The position numbers were made by a program, and so were the translations under genes. The notes beneath the pieces were generated by a model. The model was not told the DNA's origin and did no database searches. It saw only the letters and a list, made by a program, of their open reading frames with translations. 64,000 nucleotides of DNA. It comes from Chaetoderma sp. LZ-2023a. Lineage: Eukaryota > Mollusca > Caudofoveata > Chaetodermatida > Chaetodermatidae. The DNA lies in contig CM067371.1 of the NCBI GenBank assembly GCA_034401795.1, positions 79,920,402 to 79,984,401 on the forward strand, read 5' to 3'. How positions within the stretch are numbered: position 1 is the stretch's first letter; each line of letters starts with the position of its first letter. Positions 12,426 through 24,529 of this stretch are shown here, in pieces.

Positions 12426-12497
12426 CTAAGTACTTCCGCAGCATTTCCTTCAGCCAACTTTAGATTCTCCTTTTCATGGGATTCAACACTTGCTATT
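12426..12497 (-). CDS. Coiled-coil gene exon
   Basis: 72 bp; acceptor AAACAG, donor GTTAGT. Encodes IASVESHEKENLKLAEGN then AAEVL. It starts after one base of a shared codon and ends with two bases of the next, matching both neighbours. Confidence 0.8.
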
Positions 12498-13382
12498 CTG
12501 TTTAACACAAAAGGTAACAAAATAAATGTTTGTTTAGAGAATATAAACATGTATTATGAAAGAACACCAAACCCTGTTCCCGTTTTCACCACCGGATATT
12601 CATCATTTCCTATTAAGACAAATGTGTTCTTTATCCAACATTAACCATAAATACCAGAGACAATCATAACCCCCTGATCAAGTCAGCCAAAAATTGCTTC
12701 TGCGCTGGTGTTGAAAAAACAACAAACTAAAATTTCAATTGTTCAGTGAACCGAGACACTTAAATTTCTATGCCACACTTTGTTTGGATGAATCCCTGCT
12801 TAATGTGCCTGACATCCATTGGAGCTCTAGTGGGGTGACTTATTTTAGTCACGCACTAGCAATGAACTGGCCTGAGTTTCTGGTCATACGAATCCATTTC
12901 AACACACCCATTTCTACAGCATTTTGTTGATCACATGATACCCTTTATTAGGAGTGAACAGACAACCTAACACATGCGCCGGTTGATGTGCTAGCAGAAG
13001 CAGTAATAGCTGTTCCAGAGCATACTACATAAATTACTTAGCACCGTTGCCAGCATAATAGTATGCATTTCTAGCAATGCTCCATTCATTTCTAGGTAAG
13101 CTCCACCCACTCTGTGATTATTGTCTGAATCGATTTTAACCATGAGTTTCCAGAAACTCAATTTCAAGGTAACTATACAGGTAAGTTGAAAAACACAGAA
13201 TGTTTATTTCATTGCAAATTCAACAAAATATAACAATTCACATGCTTACTGTCAGGCCTATGCCCCTTTCATAACGGACCTACATCATTTGATTGTGATG
13301 TCAGCTAACAAGTGCCATTTTGATTATGACATCAAATACTTGAGTGACAGATCGAATCACTCCATTAGTAAAACTGTGTTAC

Positions 13383-13487
13383 CTAATTTTTAGTTGCTCA
13401 TTCATAGATCGCTCTGCAGACAATGACGCAACTTCCTCTGTTCGCTCGTCAATTAGCTTGTTCAAGTCAACCTTCATTTCATGACAC
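13383..13487 (-). CDS. Coiled-coil gene exon
   Basis: 105 bp; acceptor TTTTGCAG, donor GTAACA. Encodes CHEMKVDLNKLIDERTEE then VASLSAERSMNEQLKI, with split codons that fit the exons on each side. Confidence 0.8.
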
Positions 13488-13589
13488 CTGCAAAACATAG
13501 TAGAATGCTACAATGTGAGTCAGTCATTCCAATTGTTTGACGGTGTAGGTGGGGGAGAGAGAACCTATGTACACACCATCGGTAGGGGT

Positions 13590-13765
13590 GAGGGAACACT
13601 CCCTTTGCAGTAGTCTTGAGAAATTGCCATTTGCAGACTAAAAGACTATTTTTGAAAATGTATCACTCAATAACCGAGCCAGTTATTCAATAAATCTCCA
13701 AAAAAGTCTTGTGGCCTACAAATGTACATTTTCTGTGAGAAAATTAGAATTTTATTGACCAAATT
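13590..13765. mobile_element. Family A MITE, degraded
   Basis: CCATTTGCAGACTAAAAGAC near 13629 and TATCACTCAATAACCGAGCC are followed by CTTGTGGCCTACAAATG. Both arms are shortened. It lies in an intron. Confidence 0.6.
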
Positions 13766-13903
13766 TCAGTCAAGATCATTGTAAAGGGCAGGACACAGAA
13801 TTCTCCGGAATGTCTGTTACTAGTTGCGACTGAGCTTAACTGTGTGACTGCTGCAAGCCAGCAGACAATAATTTCAATAGGTAATATTAAATAATCCTGG
13901 ACC

Positions 13904-13993
13904 TGCTGAATATTTTGAAAACAAATTAACTGAAAGTTGTTTGGGCTTAGCCACCAACAACTTTCAATCAAATTGTTTTTAAAATGTTCCGCA
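13904..13993. mobile_element. Family B hairpin repeat
   Basis: GCTGAATATTTTGAAAAC and TTTTTAAAATGTTCCGC form the outer arms. CTGAAAGTTGTTTGGG and CCACCAACAACTTTCA form the inner arms. Intronic. Confidence 0.8.
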
Positions 13994-14331
13994 TATCCAG
14001 ACTTAAACACCATGAAAAATGCACTCTGCAGAAAGTCAGCAGCCAGACAAAGTAGTTACAGAATTTATATAAATTGGATTCTTGTGACATGACATAAACT
14101 AAACCATGATATCATAATTGTAATGATTTTTCACACATTTTCATTTATAAGTCTGTACTAACAAAGTTGTGATTCACATAATTCTATGTGGGCGAATTTT
14201 GTATTTTCTTTGTTGGCTTTTATGGAAGAGTGTGTGTGGGCGAAACAGAGTTGGACATCTATCACACCCTGATTCCCATCAACATTTCCTTCTCATCAAA
14301 AACTAGAATAAATCTTTATTTGATATCATAC

Positions 14332-14420
14332 CTTTCATTTAAATGGAAATTATCACGACGAAGAGCATCAGTTTCATTCTCCAGTCTAAACCGTTCTGAG
14401 TCACAGTCTCTCAACCTCGA
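14332..14420 (-). CDS. Coiled-coil gene exon
   Basis: 89 bp; acceptor TTACAG, donor GTATGA. Encodes SRLRDCDSERFRLENETD then ALRRDNFHLNE plus two bases of an Arg codon completed in the next exon. Confidence 0.8.
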
Positions 14421-14477
14421 CTGTAATAATAACAAATGAAGGCAAACAATTTAACATTGAAATGATTAGTTGTATTA

Positions 14478-15818
14478 ACAAGAAGCCAAAGGGCCTGTGG
14501 CACTCACCTGGACCATTGGCATTTAAACCATTTGCATTTAAATAGACATGGGTGATTTTGGAAAATCGAAGATGGCCATAAAAAGAATTGACCAATCAAG
14601 ATTCTCATTTAATATGTTGAAGCCTACTGTCATAGGATCGTTCCACCCAAGTTTTGTTAAAATCGGGCTATTGATTGAAGGAGTACCATTTTTAAATAGT
14701 TCCGGAAAACTTTCAGAAAATCAGAGATGGCTGCCAATTTCCAGAGGTTATGACAATAGGGTCCTTCCAGCCAAATTTAGTTGAAATTGCCCAAGCGATT
14801 AATGAGTGGCATTTTATACAAATTCTCTTTTTTCGGGAAAATCCAAGATGGCCACCTTCAAAATCAAGCCGTCAAAATTCTGTAGACATCTTCTGAAGCG
14901 TACAGTCCTAGGGTTCTTTCAGCCAGTCTGGTTGAAATCGCCCAAGCAGTTAGTTTTAAACGATTTTCAACCATTTTTCGGAAAATTCAAGATGGCCACC
15001 AAACAAATTGACTAATCAAAATTCTGTATACAAGCTCTAATGCATACCACTTTGGCGTCCTTCCAGCCGAGTTTGCTTGAGCTCATTCAAGCAGTTAATG
15101 AGCAGGCTTTTAACTGATTTACAGAAATTTTCAGAAAATCAAAGATGTCTGGCTGAAAAATTGACCAATCAAAATACTGTATACACGTTCTGAAACCTAC
15201 CAGCCTAGTATCCTTCCAGCCAAGTCTGGTTGAAATGGCTCAAGCAGTTAATGAGGAGCAGCGTTTTAAACGATTTCCTGTCATTAATCGGAAAATTCAA
15301 GGTGGCCACCGAAAAAATTGGGCGATCAAAATTCTGTATACAAGCTCTGAAGCATACTGTGCTGGGGTTCTTCCATCCAAGTTTGATTAAAATCGCCCAA
15401 GTAGTTTTCGAGTAGGCTCTTAAGCGATTTCCAGAAATTTTCAGAAAATCAGTCGCCTGAAAAATTTACCAATCAAAATTCTGTATACAAGTTCTGAACC
15501 ATACCAGTGTACTATCCTCCCAGCTAAGTCTGGTTGAAATTGCCCCGCGGTTAATGAGTAGCGTTTTAAACGTTTACCAGCCATTTTTCAGAAACTTCAA
15601 GATGGGGGGCCGAAAAAAGACCAATCAAAATTCTGTATAAAAATTCTGAATCCTACTCCCATAGGGGCCTTCCAGTCAAATTAGGTTGAAATCTGCCAAG
15701 TGGTTAATGAGGAGTAGCATTTTTAAGCAAAAGTTGATGGAAAGATGGATGGACAGATGGATGACAGACGGTCACCATGGCATAAGCTCACTTGGCCATT
15801 CTAGCCAGGTGAGCTAAT
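14478..15818 (+). repeat. Family D repeat with about 150-bp internal tandem units
   Basis: Opens with a diverged AAGCCAAAGGGCCTGTGG and CACTCACCTGGAC, and ends with CTCACTTGGCC and CCAGGTGAGCTAA at 15816. In between, a unit of roughly 150 bp recurs about eight times. Each unit holds TTCAAGATGGCCACC, ACCAATCAAAATTCTGTA and CCTTCCAGCCAAGT; anchors lie near 14559, 14717, 14838, 14982, 15133, 15290, 15443 and 15592. No coding capacity. Confidence 0.8.
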
Positions 15819-15819
15819 A

Positions 15820-17265
15820 ATAATGATGGGTGGGGTGTGTTGGCTGTTGCTTTTCAAGCTTGTATGCAATACAAGATGATGCACTCTTGCACATTTCTGA
15901 ACTTGCCATTCTTGATTTCATACATCCACATGACATCCAACACCATACTTTACACGCACAGGTGAGAGTTGATATGTTTTCAGGGAGTAGCAGGTTGGCA
16001 TGGTTGGTTAATGGCAATCTGAATTACGGTTTTATCTTGAACTTGCTATCCCAACTCGGTAGGAGATATTGGTGTGCAATCTATTTCTGAATCTGCAAAT
16101 ACGCTCAATAAGAAGGTTGAGATGCTGGCTAGTTGAAAGGTATGTTATGTTCTTATGATTATTGTATTGAGATAGATGCAGCAATGCGATATGAATAAAA
16201 TTTGCTGACCATGTGTGTGATAACAAAAACGTTAATTTGTGTTGCACTAAATCCAGCTAAACAAAGCACTTATCCTGCAGTGACAAATTCCATATGCTAC
16301 AGAATTGTACATATACAGTAATAGTGATATAAAAAGTTTGGTGATCAAGGCAGGGCCCTCACCACCCATTAGCTGTATCATGTGCCCGCACCACCCATTA
16401 GCCAGATAGCCAAAACAAAAATTCTGAATTGGATTAATAGAAATTTGGATTGGCTAATAAAATTGGCTAAAACTCCTTAGCCCTGCTCTACAACTTTCTT
16501 GTACGCTTGCCTCAGACTTAGTTTAACTATAGTAGAACTAAATGTAAAGCTTTAAAACCAGGATTGGATGACTCAGTCATATGTCATACAGCGTCATGGT
16601 ATCGCATAAGTCAAAATCAGTCATATATGACATCCTTTTCATGTGGGATGATTTGTATGATCTTATCTAGTGATTTACCAAATTCTACATAATTATCAGC
16701 TCCAGGACTGTAAATTGTACCAATTATTTGTCTTAATTTATTCAAAAGGAATTTCAATTAAATTCAGCTAAATTATTTTCTAATTGAACCAGCTGTACTT
16801 TAATTATCTTCGTGAAATATATGGAACTAGAATGTGCTCACCATCGCAAACCCTTTCATCAACATTAACGTTATGCACAAACACCACCTAACTCACATAC
16901 ATGTACAAAATTGGGTTGAATTCAGCCATTTTCAACATTCCGCAACCCATCTCCACCCGTACCCACCTGAAGCCTAATGTATATGTTGTCTCCCCACCCA
17001 AACTATGGCTAACTCAGATTTATCAAAATTTGGTTGAATTCCACCGAACGATTTTGGAGGTGATAGTCGGCCGGCCGGCTCAACCCACAGACGGATGGAT
17101 GCAGAGGATCGCAATATCTATGCGATTTCTTTGCAATAAGTGTGGGGATAATAAAATGTGCACAATAAATGGTGTTTCAATAAAGATAATCCACATTCAG
17201 AAAAACTTGGTGTGAATGGAGGGGGGAAATGGAGTAGGCAGTGAGTCAAGATTACAGGTATACCT
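15820..17265. other. Intron, no gene seen
   Basis: Anonymous intronic DNA. A stretch near 16340-16480 repeats phrases such as CACCACCCATTAGC and GGATTGGCTAA, also met near 39240-39340, and may be an old dispersed repeat. An open frame at 16032-16247 has no coding support. Confidence 0.4.
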
Positions 17266-17267
17266 AC

Positions 17268-17351
17268 CTTAATACCATTAACTTCCTCATGTTTTTCTTG
17301 CCACCGGCATTCCCCATCTTCTAGTAGATGTTGAAGTTGCCCAAGACTTGT
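17268..17351 (-). CDS. Coiled-coil gene exon (acceptor less certain)
   Basis: 28 codons in phase 0: TSLGQLQHLLEDGECRW then QEKHEEVNGIK, followed by donor GTAGGT. The acceptor ATTGAAG has a poor pyrimidine tract, so the 5' border could be elsewhere. Confidence 0.6.
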
Positions 17352-17843
17352 CTTCAATGTGTATTTGGTCAAGGAATTCAAAGCCAAACATGGAAATAAA
17401 AACAGACATATTTTAAGCTTGAACAGATGCTATCCTTACACACAAGAATGCAAAAACAGCATAAGTACCATGTGGATAAGCATGCAGCGTTCCAAATACA
17501 ACTTAGAGAAAGGTCACTTTGAAATCTGAATCTCCAATCATGAATAATGAAGCTAATAAGAACCATCAGAAGATGACATATGACACCAGTTTCAAATATT
17601 TCAGATAAATACAGATGAAGAGTTGACATATCATACATGGTCATGGACTAAGCATTAGGAAGGATAATCTGACAATGATCAGCTCATATGGTAAGGTTAC
17701 CACTCACCAGATAGAAGTAGTAACACATATCAACTTTCACAAGAATAGAAACTATGATTACAGTACAGTTCATAAATAAGTTAACATATTTCCAAAACAA
17801 AAACAGAAATTGTTAGTTAGTTATTTAGTTAGCAAGAAATGTT

Positions 17844-18117
17844 CTGTTGAATATTTTGACCACAATTCAGGACCGCACAAATTGCATAACCCATTTTTTC
17901 GTTCGCGCAACGGTTACGCAAATATTCTTAGCGCAACCATTTTTGGGTGACAGTTTTCTTTACTTTGTACATAAATATATGTAAAAAGTTTGCACAAGCC
18001 CAAATGGGTTAGCTAAAATAAATTTGCATAACCCAAATATGAGTTTTCAATTTGTGCAGTGTTGCTGCCATAGGTAGTAATGTCTTCAAATCAAATTATG
18101 TTAAAAATATTCAACAG
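17844..18117. mobile_element. Family B hairpin split by another insertion
   Basis: The outer arms TCTGTTGAATATTTTGACC (17842) and TTAAAAATATTCAACAG (18101) belong to one family B hairpin. About 190 bp between them begins CCGCACAAATTGCATAACCC and ends AATTTGTGCAGTG. This looks like a second small element inserted into the hairpin loop. Confidence 0.7.
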
Positions 18118-18359
18118 TATGTTTTATATTGCTTTGGAAACATATTCAGTTCTTTCTGAGCCTTACTGTGTGTTACATTGATAGGTAATGGTTATGAACA
18201 GACAGACAGATAGACATGTGGCAAGATGGACATCACATCTTCAGGTGCTAAGGGTAACATTCACCAACTTTCACGAGAATCATAATGAAACTGTAGGACT
18301 AGCATTGACAAGCTTGTTCACTTGACAAGCATATAAAAAGGATATGATTCTATCTCGCA

Positions 18360-18470
18360 ATTCTTTGTATCAAGTATATCACAAAGCTCAGCGATTTCTT
18401 CCTCTTTAGGAGCAACTCTTTCCTCTGCAGTCTGGTGTAAGGATGCTATTGTTTTCTCCCGCTTTGAGAT
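18360..18470 (-). CDS. Coiled-coil gene exon (donor unresolved)
   Basis: Acceptor ATTTACAG precedes ISKREKTIASLHQTAEERV and APKEEEIAELCDIL, which continues the heptads from the 28.3-kb exon in phase 0. No donor in this stretch gives the phase needed by the 17.3-kb exon. GTGATA at 18382 would leave one extra base, while a weak GTCAAG about 60 bp further is in phase. A missed exon between them is possible. Confidence 0.55.
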
Positions 18471-18929
18471 CTGTAAATATATAGAAGACAGGAAGATACA
18501 TGCATGTAAGAGCGCTTAGAAGCGCAGGTGACAGTTGATAACAAGATTAAACTGCATTATCATACTCGGAATACACAAAAGACATGTCAATCCATAAATT
18601 TATCAAAGCATGGACATGCTTTATTTCAAGGGCTGTGTCCTGGTGAGCAATCTGCAGGACACAAAATTTAAATAAATGGCCGAAGTGCTCACCTGGCTGA
18701 TGAGGAACTGTAAATATGTTTACATTCATTCATTCATGCACAACAAGCACCATTAGTTAATTAGAAAAGAATAACTGGCATAGAAATGGTCTTTATCATT
18801 ATTGACTAATGAAACAGAACATTTTACTGGTTTTATGTCGATATGTCCGCAAAATCATATCAATATATGGCTAACGGTATAGCTATGATACCAGTATTGG
18901 ATATAATATTGGTATGTCATGAAGCCTTA

Positions 18930-19258
18930 ATACCAGACAGTTTCAAACCGTACATTCTTGTCTAAGCTCATTGAAAAGGTTGTGGCAAACCGCATATCTC
19001 AGCATATGCAGCGTTACAGACTGGCTGAGAAATTTTAGTCAGATAATAGAGCACCACGGAAACAGCCTTAGTCAGAGATCAAAATGATATCTTCCAAGTA
19101 CTAGGCAATCACAATGCAGTTTTATTGCTGTTGCTTGATCTATCTCCTGCGTTCGACACAATGGAGCATGAAATACCTATCATCCAATTGAACAATAACT
19201 TCGGCATAACTGGAACAGCCTTGTCATGGATATGGTCATACTTGAGACAGAACAAATG
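18930..19258 (+). pseudogene. LINE (non-LTR) reverse transcriptase fragment
   Basis: Plus-strand reading gives FLSKLIEKVVANRISQHM, then with stops LLLLLDLSPAFDTMEHEI and ALSWIWSYLRQN. These are the classic early RT motifs of Jockey/CR1-like LINEs (LEKVV.R, D.S.AFDT.DH, SWI.SYL.R). Several stops interrupt the frame. The DIRS-2 left terminus begins immediately after it, so the DIRS element appears to have inserted into this older LINE copy. Confidence 0.8.
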
Positions 19259-19264
19259 AAATCA

Positions 19265-19640
19265 GATTTCTTTTTTTCACGAGAGTTGATACTTACCTCA
19301 CTAACACTCTTTGATATTCCCAAATATCGACTTTCACCCAATTTAAAAAGCTAGGTGCCTCTACTGGGCAGGTAGTCAGATGACAGTCTGGCAGATGCCA
19401 GCCCCAACCTCGCACATGCATAGACTAGCACTTCCTCTGACTAATTTATTGGCTGACACAATACAACTAAGAAAGCATGAAGCCGAGCCTCTGTGGGACG
19501 AAGAGGCCGGGTCCGTGTTAGGGAGGTAAGTATCAGGTAAGTATCAACTCTCTCGTGAAAAAAGAAATCTGTGATTTTGTTTATTTCAGTTCAAGAGTAT
19601 ACTTACCTCCCTAAGACTTTTTGATAGTGCCAGAATTCGT
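19265..19640. repeat. DIRS-2 left terminal repeat plus internal complementary region
   Basis: TTTCACGAGAGTTGATACTT at 19278 is mirrored by AGTATCAACTCTCTCGTG near 19539. The region continues with a complement of the expected right terminus (AGAGTATACTTACCTCCC). The sequence parallels DIRS-1 29471-29860 throughout, including CTGGGCAGGTAGTCAGA. Confidence 0.8.
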
Positions 19641-19826
19641 CAGTGAATTTGGCAGGAGGAAGGCGAGGTCAAAAGACCAACTCTTCCCTATGTGCTTTTC
19701 TGCGTTTAAGGCATTTAAACTTCTGAAATTGTGTGAAAACAGAACCAGGGAATGATTTGAACATCGGATAACACAACCGATGGCTGAGAGAAGACCATAT
19801 GTCATATGCGCTTCCACTCAGCCACA

Positions 19827-19842
19827 CACCCCCCCCCCCCTC
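19827..19842. repeat. Poly-C run in DIRS-2 3' region
   Basis: A C homopolymer at the same relative place as the C-run at 30040-30051 in DIRS-1, so it is a family feature. Confidence 0.7.
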
Positions 19843-19900
19843 TTTTCTTGGGCGGGAGACAATATGACCTCAATGTCCCATACGCTCACTACGTACAAGT

Positions 19901-21050
19901 ATGTATGATTACTGTATTCTGCGGCTGTAGTAGTAGAAACATCCTACAGCCACAATCAGTCCTTCTTCGCTTTTGCCCACTATGTCTTGTCCTCAGCTGA
20001 AATCGTTAGCTTCCTCAGGTCCATTATTGGCTTGAGTGTACAGTCCTGCTTTCTTGAGGTCACCTCGTAGCACGCTTAGCCGATTTATGCAATGACGTCC
20101 TCTACTGGCTTTGTATTTGCTGGCTCCGAGTAGGGAGAATTCCAAGGCTCTTTGTGCTGGTGTCTCTTCTGGCATCCTTAGCACATGGCCAAACATGGAC
20201 CATCTTTGCTGGGCGACTTTTACAGACAGCGGCGACGTATTACACATCTTGTATAGTGCATCATTGGAAATTATGCTGTCTGGCCATCGGTGTCCAGTGA
20301 TGGTGCGTAGGTGTTTGTGGTGGCAGGCATCGAGTTTGTCTAGCGCTGCCTTTGGAGCTGCCCAGCTGTTACAGTTATACAGCATCAAGGATACGCAGGT
20401 TGCATTGTATAAACGTAGCCTCTTTATCTAGGGCATCTTTGATCTATGAATCCATAGATTCCAGAAGGACTGGAAAGCTATGTTCCCCATGATGCAGCGT
20501 GCAGAAATGTCAACAGTACAGCAAAGCAGTGAGCCCAGGATTTTACTTTTCCTCCATGGTTCGCCGCCACGAAGTGGATCGTCATTTTCTTTAGTTTCAT
20601 GCTTTGTCGATAGGTATATGTGGGTGAACCTTTTTTTGGATTCATTCAGAGATTCTCAATATTTAATTTGCTTGCAGCTATTGGGAGAAGTTCGTCAAGG
20701 TGTTTCTTTTCCTTATCTATGAAGTCCACAGCGTCGGCTCTAGCGGCATGCCCAGTATTGACACTGGGGCAGTTTGGTCTTGTGGAACTTTCCTGCACAG
20801 ATTTCAATGTGGCAGCAAGGTAGCAGGTGAAAAGCACCGGAGATAGACCATCTCCCTGTGGGGAGCCGATTGATGTCTCAAACTCTACAGACTTTACTGA
20901 TGTACAAGTGCCATGTACTATAGGACATAAGACGAAAAGGCTCCATTTTCGTATACTCTCAAGAATGAACCACATAAAACATGTACCATCACCATATTAG
21001 AACGAAGGATTATGTGACAAAAACAATCAACAACGAACACAACAAGACTG
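19901..21050 (-). pseudogene. LINE 3' portion inserted in DIRS-2
   Basis: The frame 20975-20646 shows RT motif GSPQGDGLSPVLFTCYLAA, followed by a degraded catalytic box (ARADAVDF where YADD is expected). The frame 20388-19993 shows the region after RT: LYNCNSW, LDACHHKHLRTITGHRWPD, RWSMFGHVLRMPEETPAQ. The 3' end near 19901 (complement of ATGTATGATTACTGTATTC) matches the end of a second copy at 42610. DIRS-2 sequence is interrupted at 19900 and resumes by about 21190. From memory this most resembles RTE-like endonuclease/RT proteins; the clade is not certain. Confidence 0.8.
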
Positions 21051-21254
21051 ACCTTGTGAATTGCTTGTTGCTCTCATCATCATTTCTCTTTGGTGAAGAC
21101 TGATGCAGTTCTGACAAGTGGTTGTTTCCATTGATAAATTGTGATGTATATAAAAAAATGAGAAAACATCAAAATTTGTACACCTAAATTGTTTTTTGAA
21201 AATCCTTAAGGCGAGAGGATTCGAGGTGTCAGTGAGGTAATGGTCGGTAAAACT

Positions 21255-22180
21255 TGACTCAGTGCCACCGGGCTATTGACATAGTGTCATCCACAGGGAC
21301 CCCATTAAACAGGGTGGTGGAAGCCACTACGCCATGAACACTGTGAGCCTTGGCAAAGCCAACTTGTTTACCTGTGGCGGATTTATGGCAAAATTGAATA
21401 CATTCTACAATCCACCTGGAAATGGTGTCCTTGGAAGCCCTACCATGGGGTTCAATATAAGACAACCATAACACTGTTGGGTACGTCCGCCATTCCTGGG
21501 TACGTTGTTGTACGTGTTTAATGCGCGGACTGGACACCATGCTTTTGAATTAGGATCATATCTAGTCAAAGCTGGTAAACCCCGTAACCACATAACGGTC
21601 TGCCTCGGCTGATAAGGCATGAATTTCGCTTCTCGACCTAGCCAGGGCCGCAGCAATTAAAAACAGTTTTAAGTGTCAACAGTTTCATAGAAATGGAACT
21701 TAGTGGTTCAAATGGCTTATCAGCTAATACCTGTAGCACTAGTGATAAACTCAGACGGAATCACAGGGGATTCCTTGGTCTTAGATTGCTTTTAATTAAA
21801 GTATTTAATGTACTTACTACATCACTTCCCCTATTAGCCAAGCAAGGGATAACACTCATTAAAGCTGACTTATAGCCAGCAATAGAGTTAGAATTGAGGC
21901 TATAGGCATCATACAGGTGAGAGGAAATCGGCTACTACCTGAATAGATGAATCCATTGGATCAATACATCTTTTTGAGCACCATTCTACAAATCTGTTGA
22001 TTTTATAGTTATATGCTCTGGAGGTTGACCCTCTTCTGACTTTTGCCATAAACATGGCTGCTTGCTCAAAAAAGCCCTCCTTAATTCTTGATTCCTTGAC
22101 AACATCCACGCAGTCAATTTGAACATTGACGGATTGTTGTGAAGAGCCTTGCCCTGGAAGATAATATTGTCCATCAGAGG
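21255..22180 (-). pseudogene. DIRS-2 tyrosine recombinase remnant
   Basis: The N-terminal part reads SRAYNYKINRFVEWCSKRC. The catalytic part reads LPALTRYDPNSKAWCPVRAL and GRASKDTISRWIVECIQF, ending MSIARWH. The expected H-x-x-R reads HSVHG, so that arginine is lost. Several frameshifts are present. The family cuts and joins DNA through a tyrosine without target-site duplication; this copy cannot be functional. Confidence 0.75.
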
Positions 22181-22302
22181 CAGCGGAACCAGATTGCAGA
22201 CCAGAAGGTCCAGCAGATCTGTACACCCAGATCAGATTGGCCAATTTGGGGCGATCAGAAGCACTTGACACTCCTGTCTGATTTTCTGAAGAATTTTTGG
22301 AA

Positions 22303-24250
22303 TCAGGATTGCAGGAGGGAATGCATATGCAACTCATCTGTTGCGATAGCGCTCAGATCTGGAATCGGAGAGATGTACGTCGTTATCTTCGCATTCTTCT
22401 TCGTTGCGAATGAATCTATGTTGGGTTTCCCCCAGTGGTTGAAGAGACAATCCACCACACATTGATTTAGTTGCCATTCCGTAGGTAAAGCACTCATCTT
22501 TCGGCTCAATGAGTCTGCTAGCAGATTTAACCGTCCCAGAATATGAACTGTTTTCAAGGTGATCCTGTGATCCAGGCACCAGCAAAGCAATTTCCATGTC
22601 ATCATACAGACTGGGCGACTTCGATCCGCCCTGGCAGTTTATGTAAGTCACTACTGTTGAACTGTCTGATCGAACTAGAACAATCTTGCCCTGAAGTTTC
22701 ATTAAGAAATGTTCCAGGCCCAGTACTACTGCTTGTAATTCCAGTAGATTGAAATGTTCTTGTGACTGATCCAGATTCCAAAGCCCTGATACTGTGGCTT
22801 CTTCCAGGCAAGCTCGCCATCCCTCCATTGATGCATCTGTATACATCGATATCTTAGGGTGGGGAGGGGTGAGCATCACCCCCACCAGGAGATTCTCTCT
22901 TTCCATTCACCATTGAAGGTGGTGAATAAGAGGCCCCAATACTGGCACATTTGAGTCCAGTGATCCTGTACTCTGGGTCCACTGTGTCATGAGAAAGAAC
23001 TGGATAGGCCATCTGCGTAAGGCCGCCTGTGGAATGACTGGTTCCAATGAAACCATCAACCCGAGCATTCTCTAGTAAACCTGTGCCAGGACATGACGAC
23101 TGTTGCACACTGGCTGTATTAATGAGATGAGTACTTGTACCCTTTCCTGAGTAGGATAAACATATCCTATCTCTAAATCGAAGAACATTCGCAGGTAAAC
23201 AAACTTCTGGGATGGGGTCAGTTCTGATTTTTGAAAGTTGAATTGGTCTCCACCCTCCAGTGCTTTTTGTCACTAGGAGTTGACCTAAGCCTAAGTCTGT
23301 AAGCATTTTCAAAACTATTTCCAGATTTGCTGATAGACTTTCTTGATTGTGTGCTTTTAACAGTCTGTCATCTATGTACGTGTGGACTGCTATGTGTCTC
23401 CTGCGGAGGTATGACATCATAGCCAGGACCACTCGAGTGAAGGCCGAGGAGCTGTCGAAATTCCAAATTGAAGAACCCTGAATTCCCATTGGTGACCCTG
23501 AAATACAAATCTCAGGAACCGATGAAAGCGCTTTGCAATTGGAATGTGAAAGTAAGCATCTTTTAGATCTATTGATGCTGTCCACATTCTCCTCCTCAAT
23601 CCTGCTAACAACGTTCTTAGTTTCCATCTTGAAACTTGGTGTGAGGATAAACCTGTTGAGAGGTTTGAGGTTGAGAATTGGTCTCCACCCTCCAGTGCTT
23701 TTTGTCACTAGGAGTTGATTAGCCAGCCTAAGTCTGTGAGAGTTTTCAAAACTATCTCCAGATTTGCTGATAGACTTTCCTGATTGTGTGCTTTTAACAG
23801 CCAATTGTCTATATATGTATGGACTGCTATGCTTCTCCTGCGGAGGTATGCTGTTATAGCAAAGACCACCCTGGTAAAAACCCAAGGAGCTGTCGAAATT
23901 CCAAAGGGCAGAACCCTGAATTCCCACTGTCGGCCCTGGAATGCAAACCTCAGGTCTCGGCGAAAACTCCTCGCTATTGGATTGAGGAAATATGCATCTT
24001 TAAAATCTATTGACGCAGTCCACATTCCTTTCTCCAACACTGGCAACACCGATTTCAGTTTCCATTTTGAAACTCGGTGTGTCTATGAGCTTGTTCAGGC
24101 GCTTGAGGTTGAGAATTGGTCTCCACCCTCCAGTGCTTTTTGTCACTAGGAAAACGGTTGAATAGAAGCCGAAACTATTTTGTGCCGGTTGAATTGCTCG
24201 TTTTGTATGACGGAATTTATTTCATCCTCTATACACAACCGTTGATCTGG
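22303..24250 (-). pseudogene. DIRS-2 RT/RNase H remnant with duplicated RT segment
   Basis: RNase H motifs are visible: MYTDASMEGWRACLEEA, LELQAVVLGLEHF, VRSDSSTVVTYIN and GRLNLLADSLSRK. The RT motifs occur twice: DLKDAYFHIPI at about 23540 and DFKDAYFLNPI at about 24000, with TYIDDRLLKAH at about 23360 and TYIDNWLLKAH at about 23800. The reading frame is broken between the copies. Confidence 0.85.
23246..24113. repeat. Tandem duplication of about 433 bp inside DIRS-2 RT
   Basis: The phrase GGTCTCCACCCTCCAGTGCT occurs at about 23250, 23681 and 24118. Between them lie two diverged copies of the same RT palm segment. The first is about 430 bp and the second about 436 bp. Confidence 0.85.
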
Positions 24251-24529
24251 ATCTCTTGGATTTTGAGTCCAGACCGGTACCAGAGACAGCTGCAATGGCG
24301 GACCTACTATCCAGTCAGGATGCAACTGAAAGCAATCGTAAGACTAAGCTGTCCTGAGTTAACCGCTCCCACTCATGCCTGTGGTGGGTCAGACAGCCCC
24401 CACCTCACTGGTCCACCTAGGGAGAGAGGTGGACATGAGCAATGCAAGTGGCACTGTCTCTGGACCCAGAAGTACTGGAATGGTTCTTACTATGGAAACT
24501 GGTCTATCAGGCACGATTACCATGACCAG

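Noticed and set aside
21050-21190. Possible host exon ending in GGTCAG
   Set aside because: Most likely the 5' remainder of the inserted LINE; its reading frame does not continue the coiled coil.
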